From Gluconobacter cerinus (GTDB taxonomy: Bacteria > Pseudomonadota > Alphaproteobacteria > Acetobacterales > Acetobacteraceae), in contig NZ_BEWM01000006.1 in assembly GCF_002723935.1 (NCBI RefSeq), positions 62,001 to 126,000 on the forward strand: 64,000 bases of DNA, read 5' to 3'. Shown piece by piece: positions 30,696 through 39,691 of the stretch. A model generated the notes under the pieces. It ran no database searches. It was given only the letters and a program-made list of their open reading frames with translations, and was not told where the DNA came from. Within the stretch, counting starts at the first letter, position 1, and every line of letters begins with the position of its first letter. The position numbers and the translations under genes were made by a program.

Positions 30696-31898
30696 ATGAT
30701 CTCCTCCCTCATGCCCAATTACAAACGTGCCGACCTTGCTTTCGAGCAGGGCGAAGGCGTCTGGCTGACGGCATCGGACGGGCGACGATATCTGGATTTC
30801 GGGGCTGGTATTGCCGTCTCTTCGCTGGGCCACGGCCACCCGAAGCTGGTGAAGACCATTGCGGATCAGGCCGCGAAGGTCATGCACGTCTCGAACCTCT
30901 ACCGTATTCCGCAGGCTGAAAAGCTGGCGGATCTTCTGGTGAAGAACTCATTCGCGGACTCTGTGCTGTTCTGCAACTCGGGCGCTGAAGCGAACGAGGG
31001 CATGGTGAAGATGATCCGTCGGGCGCAGTTCGAGAACGGCCATCCCGAGCGCACGCGCATTCTTTGCTTTGACGGCGCGTTTCACGGTCGGACACTGGCC
31101 ATGATTTCTGCGACCGGAAATCCTGCCTACCAAAAGGGGTTTGGGCCTGTTGTTGAAGGGTTCGACCATGCGCCGTTCAACAATACCAACACGCTGCGCG
31201 CAGCTATTACGCCGGAAACTGCCGGCATTATCGTGGAGCCCATCCAGGGTGAAAGCGGCATCAAGCCCGCGTCTGAAGTCTTCATGAAGGCCTTGCGCGC
31301 AGTCTGTGACGAGCACGGCATCTATCTTGGCTTCGACGAAGTCCAGACCGGTGTTGGTCGGACAGGAAAGCTGTTTGCGCATGAATGGTATGGCATCAAG
31401 CCGGACGTCATTTCCATTGCCAAAGGCATTGGTGGCGGCTTCCCGCTCGGGGCTGTTCTCGCAACGGAAGAGCTGGCCAAACATCTGACACCCGGTTCTC
31501 ACGGAACGACGTTTGGCGGCAATCCCTTGGCTTGTGCGGCAGGAACGACAGTTCTGGAAGAAGTTCTCAGACCCGGCTTTCTGGAGCATGTCTGCGCGGT
31601 TGGAGAGGCCTTCGACGGCATGCTGCGGGATGTCGTGAAGCGTTCACCGGGCGTTTTTGACGATGTCCGCGGCATGGGTCTGATGCGTGGTCTGCACTGC
31701 GTTCCGCCTGTTGGAGAGGTGATGCCGCTCGTAACAGCCGCCGGGCTTCTGACCGTCGGTGCGGGCGATAATGTGCTGCGTCTGGTGCCTCCGTTGATCG
31801 TGACGGAAGAAGACTGCCAGGAAGCCTGCAAGAAATTGATCGAAGCTGCCGAAGCATATGTAGCAGCCCATAAGAAAGAACAGGAGAACGTGTCGTGA
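30696..31898 (+). CDS. argD: Acetylornithine aminotransferase
   Basis: About 400 residues of the class III PLP aminotransferases. The cofactor lysine is Lys243 in ISIAKGIGGGFPLGA; the GAEANEGMVKMIR and FDEVQTGVGRTGKLFA segments are family hallmarks. It converts N-acetylornithine semialdehyde to N-acetylornithine in arginine synthesis and often also serves lysine synthesis. ATG 30696 gives MISSLMPNYKRADLAFEQG, the usual N-terminus; the longer frame from 30570 runs through the leader hairpin. First gene of a five-gene overlapping operon. Confidence 0.95.
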   Translation: MISSLMPNYKRADLAFEQGEGVWLTASDGRRYLDFGAGIAVSSLGHGHPKLVKTIADQAAKVMHVSNLYRIPQAEKLADLLVKNSFADSVLFCNSGAEANEGMVKMIRRAQFENGHPERTRILCFDGAFHGRTLAMISATGNPAYQKGFGPVVEGFDHAPFNNTNTLRAAITPETAGIIVEPIQGESGIKPASEVFMKALRAVCDEHGIYLGFDEVQTGVGRTGKLFAHEWYGIKPDVISIAKGIGGGFPLGAVLATEELAKHLTPGSHGTTFGGNPLACAAGTTVLEEVLRPGFLEHVCAVGEAFDGMLRDVVKRSPGVFDDVRGMGLMRGLHCVPPVGEVMPLVTAAGLLTVGAGDNVLRLVPPLIVTEEDCQEACKKLIEAAEAYVAAHKKEQENVS

Positions 31899-32869
31899 GT
31901 CTGGCAATTGCCCCCCGGACAGCAGGAACGGACCAGCAGATGCCACGGCATTTTCTTGATATTCGTGATTTCAGCGGCGACGTAATCCGACAGATCATTG
32001 ATCTGTCGGCCCGCATCAAGGCACTCCAGAATAATCGTAAAAATCCGCTACATCCGGACCGTCCTCTTGAAGGGCGTACGCTCGGACTGATGCTGGCACA
32101 GCCTTCCACCCGTACACGTGTTTCATTCGAAGTGGGTATGGGGCAGTTGGGTGGCCAGGTGTCTGTCCTGTCGCCGGGCGATATGCAGCTTGGCCGCGGG
32201 GAAACCATTGCAGACACGGCGCGCGTTCTGTCGCGCTTTCTGGACGTAATTGTTCTGCGAACGGGCACGGACGAGAACCTGCGCGAGTTGGCAAAGTGGA
32301 GCACGGTTCCGGTCATTAACGGTCTGACGCCGGTCTCGCATCCTATCCAGATCCTGGCAGACGTACTGACATTTGAAGAGCATCGTGGCCCGATTGCGGG
32401 AAAGACGCTTGCGTGGATTGGGGACGGCAACAACGTAGCCACTTCCCTGATGGAAGCGGCAGCTCTGCTCAAATTCAATGTTCGTCTGGCAACGCCAGAG
32501 GGTTTCGCGCCCAGTGAGCGTGCTGTTGCCTGGGCACGCCAGAACGGTGCCTCCATCGAGGTCTTCCAGAACCCTGCCGAGGCTGTCGTAGGCGCAGATG
32601 CTGTGCTGACAGACACTTGGGTCAGCATGGGGGACAAGGATCGCGATCAGCGTCTTTCTGCTTTCCGTCCTTACCAGGTGGATGCAGCCCTTATGGCAAA
32701 AGCTGCACCCGATGCCCTGTTCCTTCACTGCCTGCCTGCCCATATCGGGGAAGAAGTGACTGCCGAGGTGTTCGAAAGCCCGGCGTCTGTTGTTTTTGAC
32801 GAGGCGGAAAACCGCCTTCATACGCAAAAGGGCCTGCTTCTCTGGGCTCTTGGAAGAGAGAACGGGTGA
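31895..32869 (+). CDS. argF: Ornithine carbamoyltransferase
   Basis: 324 residues. The carbamoyl-phosphate site STRTR starts at Ser71, the ornithine-site motif is HPIQILADVLTFEE, and the C-terminal HCLPAHIGEE loop with the catalytic cysteine is present. It makes citrulline from ornithine and carbamoyl phosphate. The GTG start overlaps the argD stop (GTGA), showing translational coupling. Confidence 0.96.
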   Translation: MSLAIAPRTAGTDQQMPRHFLDIRDFSGDVIRQIIDLSARIKALQNNRKNPLHPDRPLEGRTLGLMLAQPSTRTRVSFEVGMGQLGGQVSVLSPGDMQLGRGETIADTARVLSRFLDVIVLRTGTDENLRELAKWSTVPVINGLTPVSHPIQILADVLTFEEHRGPIAGKTLAWIGDGNNVATSLMEAAALLKFNVRLATPEGFAPSERAVAWARQNGASIEVFQNPAEAVVGADAVLTDTWVSMGDKDRDQRLSAFRPYQVDAALMAKAAPDALFLHCLPAHIGEEVTAEVFESPASVVFDEAENRLHTQKGLLLWALGRENG

Positions 32870-33798
32870 TCGATACACCGCCATTCCTTGACAGGGGACG
32901 CCCCAACGTCCCGAACATGGTCGTTTCAGGGGGGATTGTGCCATTTCATCTGGCACAGTCTCCCGTCCGCGGACGCCTGATTCGACTGGGAGCACTGGCA
33001 GACGCCATCCTGTCACGGCATGATCTCCCGGATGCTGTTTTGACCATGGGTGGGCAGGCTCTTGCATTGGTTGCGGGCATGGCGTCTGCCTTGAAATTCA
33101 AGGGATCTTTCTCCCTTCAGATCAAGGGAGACGGCCCAGTCTCCATGCTGCTAGCTGATGCCACAGACACAGGCGATCTGCGTTTTACGGCCCGACTTGC
33201 GGAAGATGCTGACCCTGCAGCGCTACCGACATCCCCCAAAGAGTTGCTTGGTAACGGCTACCTCGCCTTCACGATCGACCAGGGGGCGGATATGGACCGC
33301 CATCAGGGTATCGTGGAGCTGACGGGTGAAACCCTTTCTGAGATGGCCGTCCACTATTTTCAGACCAGCGAGCAGCATGACTGCTGGATCCGGCTGTTCT
33401 GCCTCAAGACGGTTGACGGCTGGAGTGCCAGTGCTCTGGTGCTGGAACGGATCGCAGATGAAGGCGGCATCGAGAATGCTGCTCAGGCTGAGGATGCCTG
33501 GGAAACGGCCTGCACGTTTGCCGAAACATTGCGGGACCAGGAAATTTTTGACGAAACGCTCGAAAGTGGTGATCTGATCTATCGTCTGTTCGGGACGTTA
33601 GACGTTCAGATTGCTACACCACGCGCTCTGGCTTACGGCTGCCGTTGCTCCCGGGCACGACTTGCCTCAGTTCTGGAGCGCTTTGGCGAAGACGATCTGG
33701 ATCACATGGTGGAAAACGGCGCCATCACGATGAACTGTGAGTTCTGCAACGTCGGCTTCCGTTTCACCCGTGATGAGCTTGGAGAAAAACCTGCATGA
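32866..33798 (+). CDS. hslO: Redox-regulated chaperone Hsp33
   Basis: 310 residues. The N-terminal Hsp33 domain is recognisable (VRGRLIRLGALADAILSRHDLPDAV, FKGSFSLQIKGDGPVSMLLADATDTGDLR). The C-terminal zinc switch has all four cysteines as CRC and CEFC around ERFGEDDLDHMVENGAITMN. Oxidation of these cysteines turns on holdase activity. The GTG start overlaps the argF stop. The argF-hslO pairing is seen in other alphaproteobacteria. Confidence 0.94.
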   Translation: MIDTPPFLDRGRPNVPNMVVSGGIVPFHLAQSPVRGRLIRLGALADAILSRHDLPDAVLTMGGQALALVAGMASALKFKGSFSLQIKGDGPVSMLLADATDTGDLRFTARLAEDADPAALPTSPKELLGNGYLAFTIDQGADMDRHQGIVELTGETLSEMAVHYFQTSEQHDCWIRLFCLKTVDGWSASALVLERIADEGGIENAAQAEDAWETACTFAETLRDQEIFDETLESGDLIYRLFGTLDVQIATPRALAYGCRCSRARLASVLERFGEDDLDHMVENGAITMNCEFCNVGFRFTRDELGEKPA

Positions 33799-34847
33799 CG
33801 CTTCCACTGCTCGACGGAATCAGGATCGACGGCCTTCCCGTCGAACAGCTTTATCCAGGTTGGATAGCTTTGGAGCGCCACCCGGTTGTTGGCCAGTTCG
33901 AAGTTATTCTCTTCCAGGATGAGGACAGCGGGCGACAAGCCTGCTGGTGGATTGAGGAGGGAGCCTACAAGGGCAGCCATGTCATGGCGCTTCGCCCGGA
34001 TGTGCAAAATCGCCTTCTGACGGGCATGGACCCGGTATTCTGGCCATTGGCAGAAGGTGTTCTCGGTGGTGACATCCGGGACGATGCCACCTCTTTCAGA
34101 ACTGACCTGCCTTCAACAGCTTTTCGGGAGCTGTCGGGCCTCTGGTTGGGACGACATGCGCCCCATGCAATTTTCATTGCTGCCGGACATGCGGACAGCG
34201 GCGAAGCCCTGACCTGCCCTGATGGGAAGCCCGTGGCTGAAGGGCGGATGAAAGCACTTCTTTCAGCTCGCAGAGGAACGGACGTTCTGGTCGTGTCCTC
34301 TCCTTTTTCTGCAATGCCTGTACGGGCGCAGATTGAAATGAAGCTGGGCACAGCAACTGCTTATCGCTTCCACGATGCACTGGAAAATTCAGTTTTCTAC
34401 CTTGTGTGGAACGAAGCAACACCGGGAAACCGTCCATCATTTTACTATCCAGGAGGCCCACTCCTGATTAGTGACGACCCGTCAGGACCGTTGATTCCTG
34501 GCTGGATTTTAGAATGGTTTGCACGACATTCCGGACATGCCGATGTCATCAGAGCTGCACGTCCTTTCCTTCCGGAAGATTTTGGTGTCGGTCAGGCGTC
34601 TTCGCTACGGACGCCCCGCGTTCCTCAGGCGGCTCCGGCTGCGTCGGTTGTGAAACCGACTGATCCTGAGCCAGAAAAGCCTTCTGATAACAGTCCGGAA
34701 GTGACGGAAATTCGAGAAGCAGAGCCTGTTCAACGTCGGTCTTTTTTGCCGGAGCTTCCGTTAGAGCCGCCTCCGGTATTACAGTCACCGCACAAGAAGG
34801 GGCTGTTCGGGCGTTTCAAGAGCCTATTGGGCCGCGACGACCAATAA
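33795..34847 (+). CDS. Conserved protein of unknown function in the argDF-hslO operon
   Basis: 350 residues, no signal peptide or membrane helix. The first 250 residues read as a compact mixed alpha/beta domain; the next 70 are a proline/glutamate-rich linker (VKPTDPEPEKPSDNSPEV...), and the end is a short basic helix (KKGLFGRFKSLLGRDDQ) that could bind membrane or nucleic acid. The start overlaps the hslO stop (ATGA). I recognise no family. Its tight coupling suggests a function linked to the operon, but that is inference only. Confidence 0.75.
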   Translation: MTLPLLDGIRIDGLPVEQLYPGWIALERHPVVGQFEVILFQDEDSGRQACWWIEEGAYKGSHVMALRPDVQNRLLTGMDPVFWPLAEGVLGGDIRDDATSFRTDLPSTAFRELSGLWLGRHAPHAIFIAAGHADSGEALTCPDGKPVAEGRMKALLSARRGTDVLVVSSPFSAMPVRAQIEMKLGTATAYRFHDALENSVFYLVWNEATPGNRPSFYYPGGPLLISDDPSGPLIPGWILEWFARHSGHADVIRAARPFLPEDFGVGQASSLRTPRVPQAAPAASVVKPTDPEPEKPSDNSPEVTEIREAEPVQRRSFLPELPLEPPPVLQSPHKKGLFGRFKSLLGRDDQ

Positions 34848-34851
34848 GATC

Positions 34852-35694
34852 ATGGGGAATAGCGTGATGGGTGTACGGTACTGGTTCGGAGCAGTCGCTC
34901 TGGGATTATCACTCGGTCTTGCGGGTTGTGCAGATGATGAGCCAGCGCAGACATTCCCTCCCGCAGACTACAGCTATTTGTCGCAATTGCACCTGAATGT
35001 GGCGACAATCAACATTCAGGATGAAGCTGTTCCATCCCCAGGTTCCCTGAGTTCGAAAGCCCCTACGCCCCCCGATCAGGCCCTAAAACAAATGGCTAAC
35101 CAACGACTGGTTGCCAGTGGACAGCAGGGTCAGGCAACATTCATCATTAAACAGGCTTACATTTCTTCAGAGGGCGAGAATGCGATCTCAGGCGCCCTGG
35201 ATGTGCAGCTGAATATTGCCGATGCGGGAAATCTGCATACGGGATATATCCATGCACGGATCAGCCGAAAGCTCGACACCGGCACCAAAAGCGCTACATC
35301 CCGCGCCTCTCTGTATGCCCTGACCAATCAGATGATGCAGGACATGAATGTTGAGCTTGAGTTTCAGGTCCGTAAAAAACTCATGAGCTGGATGACAGAT
35401 GCGGTAGGAAACCCTCTGGTTGATGGCGGCGTGAAGCAACAGGCTCTTGATGGACCAGGCAGTACCGCATCAGCTGCTCCCGCCAAGCCTGTCACACAGG
35501 ATGTTCCAGCCGCAGTCACAAATACGCCAAGCGTTGCTGCCCCCGTTCAGTCCAGCATTCCAGATGCAATTTTCCCGACGGGCGCAGGGGATGACAGCAC
35601 AGCCCCTGTAACAGCAGCACCGAAGCAGAAATCTCCTCCTGCAGGTGTTCTGCAACTTCCATCTAATGGGAAAGCCAGCGATTCAGCAGGGTAA
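34852..35694 (+). CDS. Predicted lipoprotein of unknown function
   Basis: 280 residues. The N-terminus has a lipoprotein signal (YWFGAVALGLSLGLAGC). The folded part (about 40-180) contains NQRLVASGQQGQATFIIKQAYIS and YALTNQMMQDMNVELEFQVRKKLMSWM, a mixed alpha/beta pattern; the last 90 residues are Ala/Pro/Thr-rich and probably disordered. It starts four bases after the preceding stop and closes the argD operon. The mature domain recalls small outer-membrane lipoproteins, but no family could be named. Confidence 0.72.
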   Translation: MGNSVMGVRYWFGAVALGLSLGLAGCADDEPAQTFPPADYSYLSQLHLNVATINIQDEAVPSPGSLSSKAPTPPDQALKQMANQRLVASGQQGQATFIIKQAYISSEGENAISGALDVQLNIADAGNLHTGYIHARISRKLDTGTKSATSRASLYALTNQMMQDMNVELEFQVRKKLMSWMTDAVGNPLVDGGVKQQALDGPGSTASAAPAKPVTQDVPAAVTNTPSVAAPVQSSIPDAIFPTGAGDDSTAPVTAAPKQKSPPAGVLQLPSNGKASDSAG

Positions 35695-35830
35695 ATAGCG
35701 CTCATCGCTAAATGATGATCGAAAGTTCTCTGGCATTGCGACCTCTACCCGTCCTATGGGGGTCTGATATCTTTTATTCCGGATATGTTTGTTTTCCGAA
35801 TATGACCCTACCCTTATGCTGGAGAACAGT

Positions 35831-36541
35831 GTGCCTTCGACGGAACCGACCGTGACCCGCCCTCTTCGCCGCAGTTTTGTCAAAGGCCTGCTTGGGTCCA
35901 CATCCTTCTGGATGGTTGGGGGCCATGCCCACTGGGCTGAAGCCCTGGCTGAAGAATCCCAACAGCCATACCACCCTTCCTTCTTCACACCTGACGAGTA
36001 CCGCCTTCTGGAATCCGCTACGGAACGGCTTTTTCCACAGGATCAGCATGGACCAGGTGCGCGTGCCTTGGGTGTTGCAGAATTCATAGATCGTCAGATG
36101 GAGACGCCCTACGCACAGGGAGACAACTGGTACATGTCAGCCCCTTTCGTACAGGGCCCGGCTAATCTCGGTTATCAGCTGCCGTTTGTGCCGCGCGATT
36201 TGTATCGTAAAGGCCTTCAGGGACTGGACGCCTATACCCGCCAGCAACATGGAAAATCCTTTCCGGATCTTCCTGTGGCGGAGCAGGACGCTATTCTGAC
36301 GGCACTGGAAGGCGGCTCTGTCTCGTTGGGAGATATTCCTGGCCGCGTTTTCTTCGAGCAACTCCGAACCAACACCCTTGAGGGTGTATTTTCTGATCCT
36401 CTTTATGGGGGCAACAGAGGATTGGGCGGGTGGCTGATGCTGGGCTTCCCGGGTGCTCGGGCCGATTTCATGGACTGGTTCAATCAGGACGGCGCAGCCT
36501 ATCCATTTGGTCCGGTTTCGATCTCAGGTGAAACGGCCTGA
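35831..36541 (+). CDS. Gluconate 2-dehydrogenase-type small subunit (Tat-exported)
   Basis: About 236 residues of the gluconate 2-dehydrogenase subunit 3 family. A twin-arginine signal (TRPLRRSFVKGLLGSTSF) at the N-terminus should carry it, with the folded flavoprotein, through the Tat pathway. The body has EYRLLESATERLFPQDQHGPGARALGVAEFIDRQM, the family signature. GTG 35831 has GGAG at 6-base spacing; ATG 35816 in frame lacks a ribosome site. First gene of a three-gene operon. Confidence 0.85.
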   Translation: MPSTEPTVTRPLRRSFVKGLLGSTSFWMVGGHAHWAEALAEESQQPYHPSFFTPDEYRLLESATERLFPQDQHGPGARALGVAEFIDRQMETPYAQGDNWYMSAPFVQGPANLGYQLPFVPRDLYRKGLQGLDAYTRQQHGKSFPDLPVAEQDAILTALEGGSVSLGDIPGRVFFEQLRTNTLEGVFSDPLYGGNRGLGGWLMLGFPGARADFMDWFNQDGAAYPFGPVSISGETA

Positions 36542-36553
36542 GGGGCTTAAATC

Positions 36554-38332
36554 ATGACAAAAAAACACGTAGATGCCATCGTGGTCGGAGCTGGATGGGC
36601 TGGTGCGATCATGGCGAAAGAACTGACCGAAGCCGGACTGTCGGTCATCATGCTGGAACGCGGCTCCGAGCGTACGACGCCGGTAGAAGGCGCTTACCCG
36701 GAATCCATCGATGAACTGCGGGGGGCAATTCGCAAACGCCTCTTCCAGAATCTTTCCCAGACGACAGTCACAGTCCGCAATACCATTGACCAAACTGCAC
36801 TGCCCTATCGTCAGTTAGCAGCATTCCTACCAGGCGAAGGCGTTGGGGGGGCAGGGCTACACTGGTCAGGCGTCCATTTTCGCGCTTCGCCAGAAGATCT
36901 CAGGCTTCGTAGTTCAGTAGTGGAGCGTTACGGCGAGAAGTTCATTCCTGAGGACATGAACCTTCAAGATTACGGCGTGACCTACGCAGAGCTGGAACCT
37001 TTTTTCGACAAGGCCGAAAAGGTTTTCGGGACATCTGGCGAAGCCTATCGGGTCAACGGCAAAATTGTCGGAAACGGTAATATCTTTGATGGAGACCGGT
37101 CGGATAATTTCCCGCTCCCGGCCATGAAAGACACCTTCACAGCCTCTACCTTTCGGGACGCGGCTTCCCAGGTAGGCTATCATCCCTATTCTCTGCCCGC
37201 AGCCAATGCATCCCGCCAGTATACGAACCCGTATGGCTGCCAGATGGGGCCCTGCAATTTTTGCGGGTATTGCAGCGGATATGACTGCTACCTCTACTCA
37301 AAAGCGTCTCCGAACGTGAATGTTCTGCCTGCTCTCCGGCAGGATCCTCGGTTCACTCTTATTTCCGATGCGCACGTTCTTCGTGTCGACTTGGACAGCA
37401 CCAAGAGCAAGGCAACCGGTGTCACGTATCTGGAGACCAAAACGCAGAAAGAAGTTTCCCTCTCCGCTGATCTCGTCATTCTGAGTGCGTTTCAGTTTCA
37501 TAACGTCCATCTGATGCTCCTCTCGGGCATCGGAAAGCCGTATGATCCTGTTCAGAACACAGGCACAGTTGGGCGGAACTTCGTTTACCAAACCATTACG
37601 TCGTCGCGCATCTGGCTTCCACCGTCCAAATATACCAACCAGTTCATTGGTGCAGGTGGCGTTGGTGTCGCATTTGATGACTTCAACAGCATGAATTTTG
37701 ATCATGGCCCGCTTGGCTTCATCGGAGGGTCTCCGGTGTGGGTCAATCAGGCCGGAACGAAGCCGATTGCCGCAGCCATCGGGACGGGCGGCGGGGGCAC
37801 CCCACGATGGGGCTCAGCGTATAAAGGCGCTCTCATCGACAGTTATAAGCACTCTATCGGGGTGGATGCCCATGGCAGCAACATGGCCTATCGAGATGTT
37901 TATCTAGACTTGGACCCGACATGGAAAGACGCCTACGGCCTGCCCTTGCTTCGCATGACTTTCACGTGGAAAGATAACGATATCCGCATGAACCAGTACG
38001 TTGTCAGCAAGATCGAACCACTGGCAAAAGCCATGGGCGCCACGAAGACCAATCTCGTTCATCTCAATGCTGGCCAACCTTTTGACACGCGTCACTATCA
38101 AACCACTCATCTCGGCGGCGGCGCAGTTATGGGCACAGATCCCAAGACAAGCGCGCTCAACCGTTACCTTCAAAGCTGGGATGTTTCGAACGTGTTTGTC
38201 ATCGGCTCCAATGCTTTTCCGCAAGGGATGGGATATAACCCCACAGGCACAGTCGCGGCCCTGGCCTATTGGGCGGCCTACCACATCCGTACAACCTATC
38301 TGAAATCTCCTGGTCCATTGGTGAAGGCATGA
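36554..38332 (+). CDS. Membrane-bound gluconate/2-ketogluconate dehydrogenase, FAD subunit
   Basis: 592 residues of the GMC flavoprotein family. The FAD site begins VDAIVVGAGWAGAIMAKELTEAGLSV. LAAFLPGEGVGGAGLHWSGVHFR and the C-terminal LGGGAVMGTDPKTSALNRYLQSWDVSNVFVIG...NPTGT match bacterial gluconate 2-dehydrogenases closely. A cysteine cluster CQMGPCNFCGYCSGYDC fits the [3Fe-4S] site known in related dehydrogenases. It oxidises sugar acids in the periplasm and hands electrons to the cytochrome subunit. Gluconate 2-dehydrogenase and 2-keto-D-gluconate dehydrogenase are homologous and cannot be separated by eye. Confidence 0.88.
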   Translation: MTKKHVDAIVVGAGWAGAIMAKELTEAGLSVIMLERGSERTTPVEGAYPESIDELRGAIRKRLFQNLSQTTVTVRNTIDQTALPYRQLAAFLPGEGVGGAGLHWSGVHFRASPEDLRLRSSVVERYGEKFIPEDMNLQDYGVTYAELEPFFDKAEKVFGTSGEAYRVNGKIVGNGNIFDGDRSDNFPLPAMKDTFTASTFRDAASQVGYHPYSLPAANASRQYTNPYGCQMGPCNFCGYCSGYDCYLYSKASPNVNVLPALRQDPRFTLISDAHVLRVDLDSTKSKATGVTYLETKTQKEVSLSADLVILSAFQFHNVHLMLLSGIGKPYDPVQNTGTVGRNFVYQTITSSRIWLPPSKYTNQFIGAGGVGVAFDDFNSMNFDHGPLGFIGGSPVWVNQAGTKPIAAAIGTGGGGTPRWGSAYKGALIDSYKHSIGVDAHGSNMAYRDVYLDLDPTWKDAYGLPLLRMTFTWKDNDIRMNQYVVSKIEPLAKAMGATKTNLVHLNAGQPFDTRHYQTTHLGGGAVMGTDPKTSALNRYLQSWDVSNVFVIGSNAFPQGMGYNPTGTVAALAYWAAYHIRTTYLKSPGPLVKA

Positions 38333-39645
38333 AATTTTTTCCTTTTCTGGCCTTCACCAGCAGCGTCCTGTTCTTCAGTTACGATGCCTCAGCCAATGAT
38401 GAGAAATCTGCCCTGATCGAAGAGGGCCGCTATCTTGCCGCCGCTTCTGATTGCGCAGCCTGCCATTCAATTCATGGGAAACCGGAATATTCTGGAGGAG
38501 TATCGTTTTCTCTTCCGATCGGTACAGTTCATTCCACGAACATTACCCCCGATATGGAGCATGGGATCGGAAAATATTCAGAGGCCGAGTTTGGAAAAGC
38601 CTTGCGAGAAGGCATCCGCCGAGATGGTGCAACACTTTATCCCGCAATGCCCTATCCATCCTATGCCCGCCTGACAGATCATGACGTCCACGCGCTCTAC
38701 GCTTATTTCCACGACGGTGTTGAGGCATCATCCGTCGCAACACCGGACAATGGTATTCGCTGGCCGCTTTCCATGCGTTGGCCGCTGACATTCTGGCGCT
38801 GGATGTTCTCTCCTGCCCCAGTCAAGGCTCAAGCCAAGACGCTTCAGACATTTAGAGATCCACAGATAGCCCGCGGAGCTTATCTGGTGGAAGGTCCAGC
38901 ACATTGTGGAGCCTGTCACTCGCCACGTGGCCTTGCAATGCAGGAAAAAGCTCTTACAGCAGCCGATAGCGAGGCCTTTCTGTCAGGTGGAGTAGCTGTC
39001 GATGGATGGGTCCCAACCTCGCTTCGTCAGGAAAACCGAACTGGCTTAGGTCGATGGAGCGAAGAGGACATCGTCGCGTTTCTTAAAACCGGACGAAATA
39101 TGCAGGGAGAGAGTTTTGGTGCCATGACGTCTGCCATTGTTCATGGCACGCAGCATCTTTCTGCCGCAGATCTTCTTGCGATGGCCAAATATCTGCGCAC
39201 TCTCCAGCCTTACGACAAAACGCAGAAAAACTGGGTCTATGACCCGGCGTCCACCAATACTCTGCGTAGAGCAGACGTTTCCGCGCGAGGGGCAAAAGTC
39301 TATATCGATAATTGTGCAGCCTGCCACAGAACAGACGGCAAGGGATATCCTGCCGTCTTTCCGCCGCTTGCGGGTAACCCTGTTGTCATGGGAGAAAATC
39401 CGGCATCGCTCGTTCACATCATTCAGAGTGGAGCAACATTACCGAAGACCAAGACAGCCCCTTCTGCCTTTACGATGCCGGATTTCATGCATCGCCTCAG
39501 CGATCAGCAGATCGCAGATGTCACAACGTTTATCCGTCATGCATGGGGAAACAACGCACCTGCTGTCAGCCGAGAGGACGTTGTAAATCTGAAAAAAGAC
39601 ATGCCGCCGCGCAATATGGTGGACGGCGAAATTTCATTGAACTGA
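38329..39645 (+). CDS. Tri-haem cytochrome c subunit of the dehydrogenase
   Basis: 438 residues from ATG 38329, which overlaps the flavoprotein stop (ATGA). A signal peptide (FFPFLAFTSSVLFFSYDASA) precedes three class I cytochrome c domains with haem motifs CAACH (about residue 43), CGACH (about 194) and CAACH (about 334), each with a downstream methionine ligand candidate. It passes electrons from the flavoprotein to ubiquinone. The C-terminus lacks an obvious long membrane helix. Confidence 0.92.
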   Translation: MKFFPFLAFTSSVLFFSYDASANDEKSALIEEGRYLAAASDCAACHSIHGKPEYSGGVSFSLPIGTVHSTNITPDMEHGIGKYSEAEFGKALREGIRRDGATLYPAMPYPSYARLTDHDVHALYAYFHDGVEASSVATPDNGIRWPLSMRWPLTFWRWMFSPAPVKAQAKTLQTFRDPQIARGAYLVEGPAHCGACHSPRGLAMQEKALTAADSEAFLSGGVAVDGWVPTSLRQENRTGLGRWSEEDIVAFLKTGRNMQGESFGAMTSAIVHGTQHLSAADLLAMAKYLRTLQPYDKTQKNWVYDPASTNTLRRADVSARGAKVYIDNCAACHRTDGKGYPAVFPPLAGNPVVMGENPASLVHIIQSGATLPKTKTAPSAFTMPDFMHRLSDQQIADVTTFIRHAWGNNAPAVSREDVVNLKKDMPPRNMVDGEISLN

Positions 39646-39655
39646 TTCTACGTAA

Positions 39656-39685
39656 CGAGGGGAACACCCATTTGAGGTCCCCTCG
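39656..39685. terminator. Hairpin between the cytochrome gene and the prophage
   Basis: CGAGGGGA (39656-39663) and TCCCCTCG (39678-39685) form an 8-bp stem with a 14-base loop, placed between two convergent genes. No T-run follows on either side, so it may act on both strands only weakly. Confidence 0.45.
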
Positions 39686-39691
39686 CCTGCC

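Noticed and set aside
39646-39691. Search for a prophage attachment repeat against 60020-60280
   Set aside because: No shared direct repeat of useful length was found by eye. A self-alignment of the two ends would settle it.
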